Below are positions 1-7,954 of a stretch of 42,542 nt of DNA, piece by piece (position 1 is the stretch's first letter; each line of letters opens with the position of its first letter). Below the pieces are notes generated by a model that made no database searches, was not told the origin of the DNA, and worked only from the letters and a program-made list of their open reading frames with translations. The DNA comes from Xylanimicrobium pachnodae JCM 13526 = NBRC 107786 (GTDB lineage Bacteria; Actinomycetota; Actinomycetes; Actinomycetales; Cellulomonadaceae): assembly GCA_001592145.1 (NCBI GenBank), contig BCWJ01000023.1:1-42542 (forward strand), read 5' to 3'. Both the position numbers and the translations under genes were made by a program.

Positions 1-1856
1 CGGAGGTCTCCGCACCGATCCCTTCGCAGGACGGGCTCGCCACCCAGACGATCGTCACCGTCGACGCGGCCGCGGACGTCGCCGCGGTGGTCGCCGCCCT
101 CCGGGACTCGGCGCTCGCGGCGGCCCCGCCCGGGGTCGAGGTCCGGGTCACGGGTCCCGCCGGCTTCACCGCCGACCTGGCCGACGCGTTCGGCGGCATC
201 GACGTGCTGCTGCTCGGCGTCGCGCTGGGCGCCGTCCTGCTCATCCTCATCGTCGTCTACCGCTCGCCGCTGCTGCCGATCCTGGTGCTGATGACCTCGG
301 TGTTCGCGCTGTGCGTGGCGCTGCTGACCGTGTGGTGGCTGGCGAAGGCCGGCGCCGTCGTGCTCAACGGTCAGGTGCAGGGGATCCTCTTCATCCTGGT
401 GATCGGCGCCGCGACCGACTACGCGCTGCTGTACGTCGCGCGCTTCCGGGAGGCGATCGGGGGCGGGCTGTCGCGATGGCGTGCGACGACGCGGGCGTGG
501 CGCGCGGCCGCCGCACCCGTGCTCGCCTCGGGCGGGACGGTCATCGCAGCCCTGCTGTGCCTGCTGCTCAGCGACCTGGCCACCAGCACGGCGCTCGGCC
601 CGATCGGCGCCGTCGGCATCGTGTTCGCCGTCCTGTCCGCGCTGACGTTCCTGCCCGCGCTCCTCGCCGTCGTCGGTCGCGCCGCGTTCTGGCCGTTCGT
701 CCCCCGTACCGGCGTCGTCGACCTGCCGGACGACCTGGAGACGCCGGCGCGCGGCCTGTGGCCGCGCCAAGCCCGCCTGATCGCGCGCCGTGCACGCACC
801 GTGTGGGTCGTCACCGCCGTCGTGCTCCTCGCCGGGGCGGGCGGCCTGTTCCAGGTGAGGGCCGACGGCGTCCCGGTCAGCGACCTGGTGCTCGGCACCT
901 CGCAGGCGCGCGACGGGCAGGCCGCGCTGGCCGAGCACTTCCCGGCCGGGGCCGGCAGCCCCGCCTCCGTCATCGTGCCCGAGGACCTGCTCGTCGACGC
1001 GCTCGCCGTGCTCGACACCAGCCCCGGGGTCGCCTCCGTGACCGTCGCGGCCGACACCCCGTCCGGGCAGGCGGACGTCGCGCTGCGCGACGGCGCGGCC
1101 GTGGTCGAGGCGTTCGGCCCGCGCGGTACTCCCGCGCCCCGCCCCACCGTCTCGGAGGGCGACCTGCTGCTCTCGGCCACGCTCACCGACCCGGCCGACT
1201 CCCGCGCCGCCGAGCGGACCGTGCGCGCCCTGCGCACCGCGTTCGCCGGAGCCGTGCCGGGGGTGCTCGTCGGCGGTGCGACCGCGACCACCATCGACAC
1301 CGACGACACGACGATCCACGACCGCACGGTGATCATCCCGGCGATCCTCGCGGTGATCCTCGCCATCCTCACGGTGCTGCTGCGCGCTGTCGTGGCACCG
1401 CTGGTGCTCATGGCGTCCACGGTGCTGTCGTTCGGCGCCGCACTCGGCATCAGCGCGCTCGCGTTCAACCACCTGTTCGGCTTCCCCGGAGCCGATCCCG
1501 CCGTTCCGCTGTACGGGTTCGTGTTCCTCGTGGCGCTCGGCGTGGACTACAACATCTTCCTCATGTCCCGGGTCCGCGAGGAGACGCGCCGCCACGGCAC
1601 CCGCCGTGGCATCACGCGCGGTCTGGTCGCCACCGGCGGCGTCATCACCTCGGCCGGGCTGGTGCTCGCGGCGACCTTCGCAGCCCTGGCCGTGCTGCCG
1701 ATCCTGTTCCTCGCCCAGCTGGCGTTCATCGTGGCGTTCGGCGTGCTGCTCGACACGTTCGTGGTGCGATCGCTGCTCGTCCCCGCCGTGGCGTACGACG
1801 TCGGAGCGGCGATCTGGTGGCCGTCCCGCCTCGACCGCAGTGACCGCCTGGCTTGA
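1..1856 (+). CDS. MMPL/RND-family transporter, C-terminal part (5' end outside window)
   Basis: The frame is open from the first full codon at base 3 to the stop at 1854-1856, giving 617 visible residues; the N-terminal helix and the start of the first extracytoplasmic domain lie outside the window. The visible part shows a cluster of membrane segments (about 190-720), a large extracytoplasmic domain (about 840-1320) and a second membrane cluster (about 1325-1810). Each cluster carries the Asp-Tyr pair expected of the proton relay in MMPL/RND pumps: GAATDYALLY near 410 and LGVDYNIFLM near 1540. MMPL proteins use proton motive force to export lipids or small hydrophobic molecules across the inner membrane; the substrate cannot be read here. 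Members are usually 700-750 residues, so about 100-130 are missing. The gene converges on the next gene across a short hairpin. Confidence 0.93.
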   Translation, partial: EVSAPIPSQDGLATQTIVTVDAAADVAAVVAALRDSALAAAPPGVEVRVTGPAGFTADLADAFGGIDVLLLGVALGAVLLILIVVYRSPLLPILVLMTSVFALCVALLTVWWLAKAGAVVLNGQVQGILFILVIGAATDYALLYVARFREAIGGGLSRWRATTRAWRAAAAPVLASGGTVIAALLCLLLSDLATSTALGPIGAVGIVFAVLSALTFLPALLAVVGRAAFWPFVPRTGVVDLPDDLETPARGLWPRQARLIARRARTVWVVTAVVLLAGAGGLFQVRADGVPVSDLVLGTSQARDGQAALAEHFPAGAGSPASVIVPEDLLVDALAVLDTSPGVASVTVAADTPSGQADVALRDGAAVVEAFGPRGTPAPRPTVSEGDLLLSATLTDPADSRAAERTVRALRTAFAGAVPGVLVGGATATTIDTDDTTIHDRTVIIPAILAVILAILTVLLRAVVAPLVLMASTVLSFGAALGISALAFNHLFGFPGADPAVPLYGFVFLVALGVDYNIFLMSRVREETRRHGTRRGITRGLVATGGVITSAGLVLAATFAALAVLPILFLAQLAFIVAFGVLLDTFVVRSLLVPAVAYDVGAAIWWPSRLDRSDRLA

Positions 1857-1877
1857 CCGACGCGGCCCGACCGGTGT

Positions 1878-1897
1878 CGTGCCCGGCGGCGGGCACG
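1878..1897. terminator. Hairpin between convergent genes
   Basis: An 8-bp perfect stem (CGTGCCCG / CGGGCACG) with a GCGG loop fills the 41-bp gap between the MMPL stop and the stop of the convergent acetyltransferase gene. There is no T-tract, as is common in high-GC actinobacteria. Its position suggests a two-way terminator. Confidence 0.55.
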
Positions 1898-3016
1898 TCA
1901 GGTGAGGATGCGCTGGAACAGGAGGTGGTCCTGCCACCGCCCTGCGATGCGCAGGTACTGCGGTGCCCGGCCGATCTGCGCGAACCCGGTGCGGCCGAGC
2001 ACCGCCTGCGAGGCGGTGTTCCCCGGCAACGTCGCGGCCTGGAGGCGGTGCAGGCCCAGGTCGTCCCGGCAGTGGGCGGCGGCGATGTTGACGGCGGCGG
2101 TCATCAGCCCGCGCCCCACGTGACCCTCGTCGAGCCAGTAGCCGAGGTGCGCGTTCTGGAACGCCCCGTGCACGATGTCCGACACGGTGAGCCGACCGAC
2201 GACTCCACCGGCCGTGTCGGTGAGCACGAGCGGCACCGCTCGACCCGCCGCGTACTCGCCCAGCAGGGTCGTCACCTGGCGCTCTTGCGTCCGCGGCGCG
2301 AAGAACTCCGGGTCGCGGCTCGGCTCCCACGGTTCCAGGTGCTCGCGGTTGCGGTGGTAGGCGGCGGCGAGACGCCCCCCGTCGCCGTGCTGCACCACTC
2401 GCAGCACGACGCCGTCGCCGACGCGCCGGGCAGGGAACGCGGACGGTGGGGGAGCGGCCCACTCCTCGGCGAGGACTGCGTAGTCCATGCCGTCCATCCA
2501 CCGGCCCGACCGGTGCAGCCCGGACTTCCGGCTCGACTCCTCGCGGTGCATCCCGGCGCGCTCCATCACCCGCCAGGAGGGCTCGTTGGCGGCGAAGCAG
2601 CCGGCGTGGACCCGGCGCAGGCCCAGGTCGGTGAAGCAGAGGCCGATCGTCGCGCGCACCGCCTCGGTCGCGTAGCCGTGGCCATGGTAGGCGGGGTCGA
2701 GCGTCCAGCCGAGCTCCGCCTGGGTGCCGCGGGCCCCGGCCGTGATCTCGTCCTGCGCCCAGGCGTCCTCGACCTTCACCATGAGATCCCCGATCGGCTC
2801 GCCGTCGAGCTCGATCAGCAGGGTGCGGGCCAGGCGTGCCGGGTCGGTGACTTGCGCGCGGTAGGTGGCGACGTCGGTCGGCGCACGCGTGAGCCACTCG
2901 CCCACCTCGGGCAGCCGACGCCACCGCCACGTGACCTCGGCGTCGTCGGGCGTCATCCGCCGGATCGAGAGCCGAGGGGTCTGGACGGGCCAGCTGACGG
3001 CATCGAGCGGGTGCAT
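1898..3016 (-). CDS. Tandem GNAT acetyltransferase (two RimJ/RimL-type domains)
   Basis: The 372-residue product has two GNAT N-acetyltransferase domains in a row. The first (about residues 5-185) carries the acetyl-CoA loop YHGHGYATEA and the late motif ANEPSWRVMERAGM. The second (about 190-372) carries HVGRGLMTAAV and GNTASQAVLGRTGF. Both resemble the RimJ/RimL branch, which acetylates N-terminal amines of proteins or small amines; the substrate is unknown. A single RimJ-type enzyme is about 180 residues, so this is a fusion of two. The frame stays open upstream to 3202, into the isomerase gene, but I chose the ATG at 3014-3016 because a TACGAT box ends 6 nt before it and there is no Shine-Dalgarno sequence, which suggests a leaderless mRNA. 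Confidence 0.88.
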   Translation of the reverse strand: MHPLDAVSWPVQTPRLSIRRMTPDDAEVTWRWRRLPEVGEWLTRAPTDVATYRAQVTDPARLARTLLIELDGEPIGDLMVKVEDAWAQDEITAGARGTQAELGWTLDPAYHGHGYATEAVRATIGLCFTDLGLRRVHAGCFAANEPSWRVMERAGMHREESSRKSGLHRSGRWMDGMDYAVLAEEWAAPPPSAFPARRVGDGVVLRVVQHGDGGRLAAAYHRNREHLEPWEPSRDPEFFAPRTQERQVTTLLGEYAAGRAVPLVLTDTAGGVVGRLTVSDIVHGAFQNAHLGYWLDEGHVGRGLMTAAVNIAAAHCRDDLGLHRLQAATLPGNTASQAVLGRTGFAQIGRAPQYLRIAGRWQDHLLFQRILT

Positions 3017-3022
3017 CGGCAC

Positions 3023-3028
3023 ATCGTA
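3023..3028 (-). promoter_or_regulatory. -10 box for leaderless tandem-GNAT gene
   Basis: TACGAT on the minus strand, 6 nt before the ATG at 3016. No ribosome binding site lies between, so transcription would begin at or next to the start codon. The -35 region is weak. Confidence 0.5.
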
Positions 3029-3073
3029 GAAGGGAGGGGCCGGCGCGGCGTCGCGCACCCGGGTGGTGGACGC

Positions 3074-3109
3074 GAGCGGGCGGCCTCCCCGGAGGGAGAC
3101 CGCCCGCTC
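3074..3109 (-). terminator. Terminator of the FKBP lipoprotein gene
   Basis: A GC-rich inverted repeat (GAGCGGGCGG ... CCGCCCGCTC, with one mismatch further in) and a short loop lies about 50 bp past the isomerase stop codon and before the start of the acetyltransferase gene. No T-tract. Confidence 0.6.
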
Positions 3110-3158
3110 GGCGGAGTCGGCGTGCGCGACGCCGCGCTGAGGAACTACTCGGCGTGAA

Positions 3159-4124
3159 CTACTCGGCGTCGAGGATGTCGACGACGAAGATGAGCGTCTC
3201 ACCCGCGAGCTGATGGGTGTTCGTGTCGCTCTTCTCGCCGTAGGCGAGGTCGGCGGGGATCACCAGGAGCACCTGGGAGCCGACGGTCTGGCCGGCGAGG
3301 CCCTGCGTCCAGCCCGCGATGACCTGCTGCAGGCCGAACGTGGCGGGGGTGCCACGCTCCCAGGACGAGTCGAACACTTCGCCGTCGAGCGTCCAGCCCG
3401 TGTAGTGGGCGGTGATCGACTGAGTGTCCTTGACCACGGGGCCCGTGCCCTTGATGAGGGTCTGGGCGACCAGCTCGGTGGGCGCCTGGTAGCCCTCGGG
3501 GATGTCGATGGACGGCTTGCCGTCGTCGTCGAGGGTGACGGTGGGCAGGCCCTCGGCCGGGGTCACGGCCTCGCCCTCGGCACGCGTCGGGATCGTCTTC
3601 GCGTCGACGACCTCGAAGAACATGAGGGACGTCGTGACCGAGCCGTCGGTGCCCGTCTGCGGGTTGGCCACCAGGACGCGGGCGCCGACGTGCGCGTCGC
3701 CCAGAACGTCGTTGATGGCGCCCAGCGAGGGGTCGCCCAGCGTGAAGGAGTCGGCCTTCCCCTCGTTCTCCTTCCAGGTCGAGGCCGACCGGGAGCCGTC
3801 CTGACCGTTGAACACGACGACGTGCGCGGAGATCCGCTGGCCGTCCTTGAGCGCTGCGCCGTCGCCGTCCTCCACGAGGCGCGTCGTGATGGTCGAGACC
3901 GTCAGCGGAGCGTCGAACACGAGCTTCGGCTCTGCGCCCGCCTCGCCGTCGACCTTGACGCCTGCCAGCGCCGCGACGTCCGCAGCGGACGGTGAGGCCG
4001 CCTCGGTCGGGCTGGCCGTCGGAGACGGTGCGTCGCCGCCATCGGACCCGGAGCCGCAGGCCGTCAGAGCGAGCGCAGCGGCGAGAGCGAGCGCCGTAGC
4101 GCGAGCGGGAAGTCGGAAGTTCAC
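3159..4124 (-). CDS. FKBP-type peptidyl-prolyl cis-trans isomerase lipoprotein
   Basis: The 321-residue product begins with a lipoprotein signal peptide whose lipobox is LTAC (modified Cys23), followed by a Gly/Ser/Asp linker, so it should be anchored on the outer face of the membrane. The C-terminal 90 residues form an FKBP domain with the expected strands: SITAHYTGWTLDGEVFDSS, ATFGLQQVIAGWTQGL, and VLLVIPADLAYGE. These enzymes speed prolyl bond rotation and help exported proteins fold. Residues about 60-165 look like a second, degenerate FKBP-like domain without the active-site aromatics, a layout known in actinobacterial FKBP lipoproteins. The GTG start has GAAGGA six nt upstream. A likely -10 (TAACAT) sits at 4155-4160, so the gene is divergently transcribed from the small gene that begins at 4206. 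Confidence 0.92.
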   Translation of the reverse strand: MNFRLPARATALALAAALALTACGSGSDGGDAPSPTASPTEAASPSAADVAALAGVKVDGEAGAEPKLVFDAPLTVSTITTRLVEDGDGAALKDGQRISAHVVVFNGQDGSRSASTWKENEGKADSFTLGDPSLGAINDVLGDAHVGARVLVANPQTGTDGSVTTSLMFFEVVDAKTIPTRAEGEAVTPAEGLPTVTLDDDGKPSIDIPEGYQAPTELVAQTLIKGTGPVVKDTQSITAHYTGWTLDGEVFDSSWERGTPATFGLQQVIAGWTQGLAGQTVGSQVLLVIPADLAYGEKSDTNTHQLAGETLIFVVDILDAE

Positions 4125-4154
4125 GGTGGATCCTTCGGTTGGGAGTCGCCGGAC

Positions 4155-4160
4155 ATGTTA
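4155..4160 (-). promoter_or_regulatory. -10 box for FKBP lipoprotein gene
   Basis: TAACAT on the minus strand about 31 nt upstream of the GTG start. The -35 hexamer is not clear. Inferred from position and sequence only. Confidence 0.4.
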
Positions 4161-4205
4161 TCGGCCTGGCACCCGCCACTTACCCAGGTTCTGTGAGGAT
4201 TGGGT

Positions 4206-4502
4206 ATGCCTTCTCACCGCCGGTCGTCGCGTCGCCCCTACGGTGCGGACCACGTGCCGCTCGACGTCGACCGGGCGCGTGGGGGGCTGCGTCACGTGTC
4301 CGCCGACGACGGCGAGTGGTCGGTGCGCCGCGCGACGGGGGACAAGACCTACCGCTGCCCGGGGTGCTCGCAGGAGATCGCAGCGGGCACGCCGCACCTG
4401 GTCGCCTGGTTGCGGGACGGGATCGGCGGGGAGGTGGCCGGGCTCGAGGCCCGGCGGCACTGGCACGCCACCTGCTGGGACCGCCGGGCCCGGTTGCGTT
4501 GA
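4206..4502 (+). CDS. Small zinc-ribbon-like protein of unknown function
   Basis: A 98-residue basic protein. The C-terminal half has C51-x2-C54 (CPGC), then H85/H87 and C90 in HWHATCWDRR, a Cys3-His arrangement that could bind one zinc ion. The N-terminus is rich in Arg and Ser. Similar actinobacterial proteins are often labelled 'ATP/GTP-binding', but no nucleotide-binding motif is visible, so I give no function. The ATG at 4206 is favoured over the in-frame TTG at 4200 because GAGGA (4195-4199) lies six nt before it. It is divergent from the FKBP gene and ends about 55 bp before the next gene. Confidence 0.75.
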   Translation: MPSHRRSSRRPYGADHVPLDVDRARGGLRHVSADDGEWSVRRATGDKTYRCPGCSQEIAAGTPHLVAWLRDGIGGEVAGLEARRHWHATCWDRRARLR

Positions 4503-4545
4503 CCACAGTCGAGCCGGCCACGGTCGACCCGTGTGCCGGACCCCG

Positions 4546-4551
4546 TACGCT
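4546..4551 (+). promoter_or_regulatory. -10 box for leaderless hydrolase gene
   Basis: TACGCT lies 6 nt before the GTG at 4558. A GTCGAC hexamer at 4523-4528 is 17 bp upstream and could serve as -35. No Shine-Dalgarno sequence is present. Confidence 0.5.
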
Positions 4552-4557
4552 GGTCGT

Positions 4558-5307
4558 GTGCCGCACGAGATCCGCTCGCTGACCGTCCTGCCCGCGCAGC
4601 GGGAGGACGTCGAGCTCCACACGGCGGACGGTCTGACCCTGGTCGGCGAGCTGGCCCAGCCGCTCGACGCCGCACCCGTGGCGACCTTGATCACGTTCCA
4701 CCCGCTGCCCACCCACGGCGGCTACATGGACTCCCACGTGTTCCGCAAGGCGGCGTGGCGGCTCCCCGCTCTCGCGGACCTCGCGGTCCTGCGGTTCAAC
4801 ACGCGCGGCACGTCGTCGCCCCGGGGCACGTCCCAGGGAACGTTCGACGGCGGCGACGCCGAACGGTACGACGTCGAGGCGGCGTACGAGTTCGCGCAGT
4901 TCCACGGGCTGCCCCGCCGGTGGGCCGTCGGCTGGTCGTTCGGCACGGAGCTGGTGCTCAAGCACGGCGACGACCCGTCGATCGAGGGCGCCATCCTGCT
5001 CTCGCCGCCCCTGCACCGCGCCACCGACGCGGACCTGGACCGGTGGTCCGCGTTCGGCAAGCCGCTCGTGGTGCTGGTGCCCGAGCACGACGACTACCTC
5101 CGGCCCGAGGAGGCCCGCCGCCGGTTCGCGCGGGTGCGTCAGGCCGAGGTGATCGGCGTCGACGGTGCGAAGCACCTGTGGGTGGGGGAGCCCGCGGTGC
5201 GACGCGTGCTCGATGAGATCGTGACGCACGTGGTGCCTGGTCAGGCGCCTCTGCCGCGGACGTGGGACGGTGTGATCACCGACGCGCCGGTCGGCGTCGG
5301 CGACTGA
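4558..5307 (+). CDS. Alpha/beta hydrolase (dienelactone hydrolase-like)
   Basis: A 249-residue cytoplasmic protein with the alpha/beta hydrolase fold. The nucleophile elbow is GWSFG (Ser127), the acid is probably in VPEHDDYL, and the histidine in GAKHLWVG. An early HPLPTHGG stretch is where the oxyanion hole lies in this group. The family hydrolyses ester or related bonds in small molecules; the substrate is unknown. I chose the GTG at 4558 since the product then begins just before the first predicted strand and the start is preceded at 6 nt by a TACGCT box. It lies 35 bp upstream of a second, unrelated alpha/beta hydrolase gene. Confidence 0.85.
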   Translation: MPHEIRSLTVLPAQREDVELHTADGLTLVGELAQPLDAAPVATLITFHPLPTHGGYMDSHVFRKAAWRLPALADLAVLRFNTRGTSSPRGTSQGTFDGGDAERYDVEAAYEFAQFHGLPRRWAVGWSFGTELVLKHGDDPSIEGAILLSPPLHRATDADLDRWSAFGKPLVVLVPEHDDYLRPEEARRRFARVRQAEVIGVDGAKHLWVGEPAVRRVLDEIVTHVVPGQAPLPRTWDGVITDAPVGVGD

Positions 5308-5342
5308 CGGGAGAAGTGACGCGTGCGATACGGAGGACGACG

Positions 5343-6146
5343 ATGACCCCCTTACCCAAGCTGGCGCTGCACGAGCTGCACGACGGGGGCGGCGTCCCCA
5401 TCGTCCTGATCCACGCGTTCCCGTTCGACCACCGCATGTGGGTTCCGGCCGCGGAGGCGCTCCCCGAGACGGTGCGTGCCGTCGCCGTCGACCTGCCCGG
5501 GCAGGGGTACAGCGAGTTCGGCAGCATCCCGCCCCGCCTGGACCTGGTGGCCGACGCCGTGTACCAGACCCTGCAGGCCGTCGGCATCGCGAACGCCATC
5601 GTCGTCGGGGCGTCCATGGGCGGGTACGTGGCCCTGGGGGTTGCCGAACGCCACCCGGGGTTCGTGTCCGGGCTCGGGCTCGTGGATACGAAGTCCACGG
5701 CGGACACCGCGCAGGCGCGCGCCAACCGCCTGCGCATCGCGCGCGAGATGGAGATGGGGCAGTCGCTCCAGCCGGTGCTGGCGATGCCGGGACAGCTCCT
5801 GGGCGCGACCAGCCTCAAGACCCGCCGTCACCTGCTGCCCACCCTCGACGCATGGGTGCACGGTCAGGCACCGCGCGGGCTGGCGTGGGCCTTGCGCATG
5901 ATGGCGGGCCGCGCCGACCGCACCCACGTGCTGGCGCAGTTCGGAGGCCCGGCGGCGATCGTCGTCGGGGAGGAGGACCAGGTCACCCCGTTGACCGACG
6001 CCGAGCACATGCTTGCCGCCGCCGCCGACGGTGCACTGACGGTCGTACCCGGGGCCGGCCACCTCAGCGCCTTGGAGACGCCCCGCGAGGTGGCTGCCGC
6101 ACTCGCGCTGCTGCACCGTCGCGCGGTCAGCCGTCGACGCCGCTGA
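5343..6146 (+). CDS. Alpha/beta fold hydrolase
   Basis: A 267-residue protein with the classical alpha/beta hydrolase layout: VLIHAFPFDHRMW (HG-type oxyanion loop), DLPGQGYSEF, nucleophile elbow GASMGG (Ser91), acid in VGEEDQVTP, and His in VPGAGHLSALE. It resembles haloalkane dehalogenase/BphD-like hydrolases that act on small esters or C-C bonds; the substrate cannot be told. The ATG at 5343 is preceded by GGAGGA at a normal spacing, which decides the start over upstream in-frame codons. It follows the previous hydrolase by 35 bp, so the two may be co-transcribed, and it ends at a strong hairpin shared with the convergent gene. Confidence 0.88.
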   Translation: MTPLPKLALHELHDGGGVPIVLIHAFPFDHRMWVPAAEALPETVRAVAVDLPGQGYSEFGSIPPRLDLVADAVYQTLQAVGIANAIVVGASMGGYVALGVAERHPGFVSGLGLVDTKSTADTAQARANRLRIAREMEMGQSLQPVLAMPGQLLGATSLKTRRHLLPTLDAWVHGQAPRGLAWALRMMAGRADRTHVLAQFGGPAAIVVGEEDQVTPLTDAEHMLAAAADGALTVVPGAGHLSALETPREVAAALALLHRRAVSRRRR

Positions 6147-6181
6147 CCGCGCCCCGGGCTCTGCGGGACGGCGCGGGATGA

Positions 6182-6230
6182 CGACGGCGCCCGGGTCCAC
6201 GGCTTCGGCCGTCGGGTCCGGGCGCCGTCG
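6182..6230. terminator. Bidirectional terminator hairpin
   Basis: A perfect 13-bp stem (CGACGGCGCCCGG / CCGGGCGCCGTCG) with a 23-nt loop that itself can pair (GGC..GCC) lies between the convergent hydrolase and DivIVA-like genes. Confidence 0.7.
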
Positions 6231-6245
6231 CGTGCGGGAGCCGGG

Positions 6246-7721
6246 TCAGGACTTGGCGGTGCTTGCCTCGTCCGTGCTCGTCGCAGCCGCGCTCGTCTCG
6301 TCGGGGGTCGTGTCGGCTGTCGCGTCCGAGACCTCGTCGACGTCGTCGTCATCGCCCGTCGCACCTGCCGCCTCGTCGCCCGCCTCACCGGCCGCGTCGT
6401 CAGGGGCCTCGCCGCGGGCGTGGACGGTGCTGTCGACCGACCGCACGGCGGGGGCCGCCGGCGGGGCAGGTACGGGCAGCGTCGCGACGACGGCCTCCGC
6501 GTCCTTCTCCGCGCCGAGCAGCCCTCGCAGCTCGTCGAGGTAGGTGTTGATCGACTCCTGCTTGCGGGACAGGTCCTCGAACTGGCGCTGGGCGGCACCA
6601 CGGTGGGCCTCCGACTCGGCGCGGGCGTCGCTCACGGTCTGGTCGGCGAAGGCGCGCGCCTCCGCCACGATCCGGTCGGCGGTGCGCCGGGACTCGGCGA
6701 CCAGGTCCTTGACGTACTGGTCGGACTCGGCGCGCACCTTCTCCGCCTGCTGCAGGGCGACGGCGACACGCTTCTCCGCCTCGGCGGCGTGGTCCTCGGC
6801 GGTCTGGATGAGCCGGTCCGTGGCGTCCTTGGCGGATGCGTGGCGCTCCGCAGCCTCCAGCTCCACCTGCTCGCGGCGCTGGGCCACCTCCAGCTCGGCG
6901 TCCGCGAGGGCCTTGCGTGCGGCCTGCCGCAGCTCCTCCGTCTCGGTTGCCGCCGCATGCGCCTCCTCGGTGGCGCGATGCTTGGCCTCGGCGACGATGC
7001 GGGCGGCCTCGCGCCGGGTCGACTCGAGCAGATCGTTGGCCTCCCGGTCTGCTTCCTGACGCACCGTGGCGCAGTCTGCCGCGGTCGCGGCGCGCTGTTG
7101 TGCGGTGTCACGCTCGGCGGCCAGGCGCAGCTCGGTGACCTCGCGTTCGGTGGTCGACCGCAGAACCCCCAGCTCGCGCTCCAGGCTCGCGTGCTTCTCC
7201 GCCGCCTCCGCCTGGACCGTGCTGGCGATCAACGCGGCCTCGCGCTCCGCGGAACCGATCAGCTCCTCCGCGCGCCGCTGAGCGGCCAGCAGGGTTCCCT
7301 CGGCCTCCGCGCGCGTGGTGGTGCGGATCTCCTCGGCCTCCCGGCGGGCAGCGGCGAGCAGCTCGGCGACCTCCGACTCGGCGCGGCCACGCACCTGCCC
7401 GGCCGAGAGCTTGGCGCGCGCCATCACGTCGGCCGACTGCTGGTTGGCCTGGGTGAGCACGTCCGCGGACTGCTCCTCGGCGGACCGCAGCAGCTGCTCG
7501 ATCCGGGACCCCAGGCCCGAGTACGAGGGCCGATCCTGCTCGCGGAGCTGACGCTGGGCCTCCGCCAGCTCGGACTGCACCTGCATCGCGCGCTCGTCGG
7601 AGGCCGCGACGTGGCGGCGCGCCTCGTCGAGGGCCTGCTCGAGGCGGGCGACCTGGTTCTCGACCTGGGCGCGGTCGTAACCACGCATGGTGATCGGGAA
7701 GAGCGTGCGCTCGTCGGACAC
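6246..7721 (-). CDS. DivIVA-domain coiled-coil protein (Scy/FilP-like)
   Basis: A 491-residue protein. The N-terminus FPITMRGYDRAQVENQV is a DivIVA-type membrane-curvature/lipid-binding start. Residues about 30-405 are almost uninterrupted Ala/Glu/Arg/Gln-rich heptad or hendecad coiled coil with no Pro until near the end. The last 80 residues are Pro/Ala-rich and then strongly acidic (a DDDD run). In actinobacteria such proteins (DivIVA/Wag31, Scy, FilP) assemble at poles or septa and organise wall growth. This one is longer than Wag31 (about 260-300) and shorter than Scy. The GTG start has GGAGG seven nt upstream. A promoter at 7765-7794 (GTGACG-18-TATCCT) faces it. Confidence 0.85.
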   Translation of the reverse strand: MSDERTLFPITMRGYDRAQVENQVARLEQALDEARRHVAASDERAMQVQSELAEAQRQLREQDRPSYSGLGSRIEQLLRSAEEQSADVLTQANQQSADVMARAKLSAGQVRGRAESEVAELLAAARREAEEIRTTTRAEAEGTLLAAQRRAEELIGSAEREAALIASTVQAEAAEKHASLERELGVLRSTTEREVTELRLAAERDTAQQRAATAADCATVRQEADREANDLLESTRREAARIVAEAKHRATEEAHAAATETEELRQAARKALADAELEVAQRREQVELEAAERHASAKDATDRLIQTAEDHAAEAEKRVAVALQQAEKVRAESDQYVKDLVAESRRTADRIVAEARAFADQTVSDARAESEAHRGAAQRQFEDLSRKQESINTYLDELRGLLGAEKDAEAVVATLPVPAPPAAPAVRSVDSTVHARGEAPDDAAGEAGDEAAGATGDDDDVDEVSDATADTTPDETSAAATSTDEASTAKS

Positions 7722-7764
7722 GACGGAACCTCCGTGGGGGTGGGGCGAGGGATTCGCTCGCGCC

Positions 7765-7794
7765 AGGATAGTTGCCCAGGTCCGGAGGCGTCAC
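7765..7794 (-). promoter_or_regulatory. Promoter of the DivIVA-like gene
   Basis: On the minus strand -35 GTGACG (7789-7794), 18-bp spacer, -10 TATCCT (7765-7770). It matches a housekeeping sigma promoter well and leaves a leader of about 37 nt. Confidence 0.6.
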
Positions 7795-7907
7795 CGCCGA
7801 ACCGGACGCACCGGTCGCTGGTGAAGGAGTGGTAGAGATCCGGTCCGGTTGCGGCGCCAACGCCGTTCGGTTCACGCTCCCGTGGACCGAGGACCCCGCC
7901 GCGTCCC

Positions 7908-7913
7908 TATCCT
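7908..7913 (+). promoter_or_regulatory. -10 box for the membrane protein/lipoprotein pair
   Basis: TATCCT, about 42 nt before the GTG at 7955. A weak -35 (TGGACC, 7883-7888) is 19 bp upstream. Confidence 0.45.
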
Positions 7914-7954
7914 GGGATGTCGTCCGTGCGCGCCAACCGGAAGGGAACTGCTCG

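Noticed and set aside
311-1843. 510-codon open frame inside the MMPL gene
   Set aside because: Arg-rich +1-type shadow of the transporter frame with no conserved motif.
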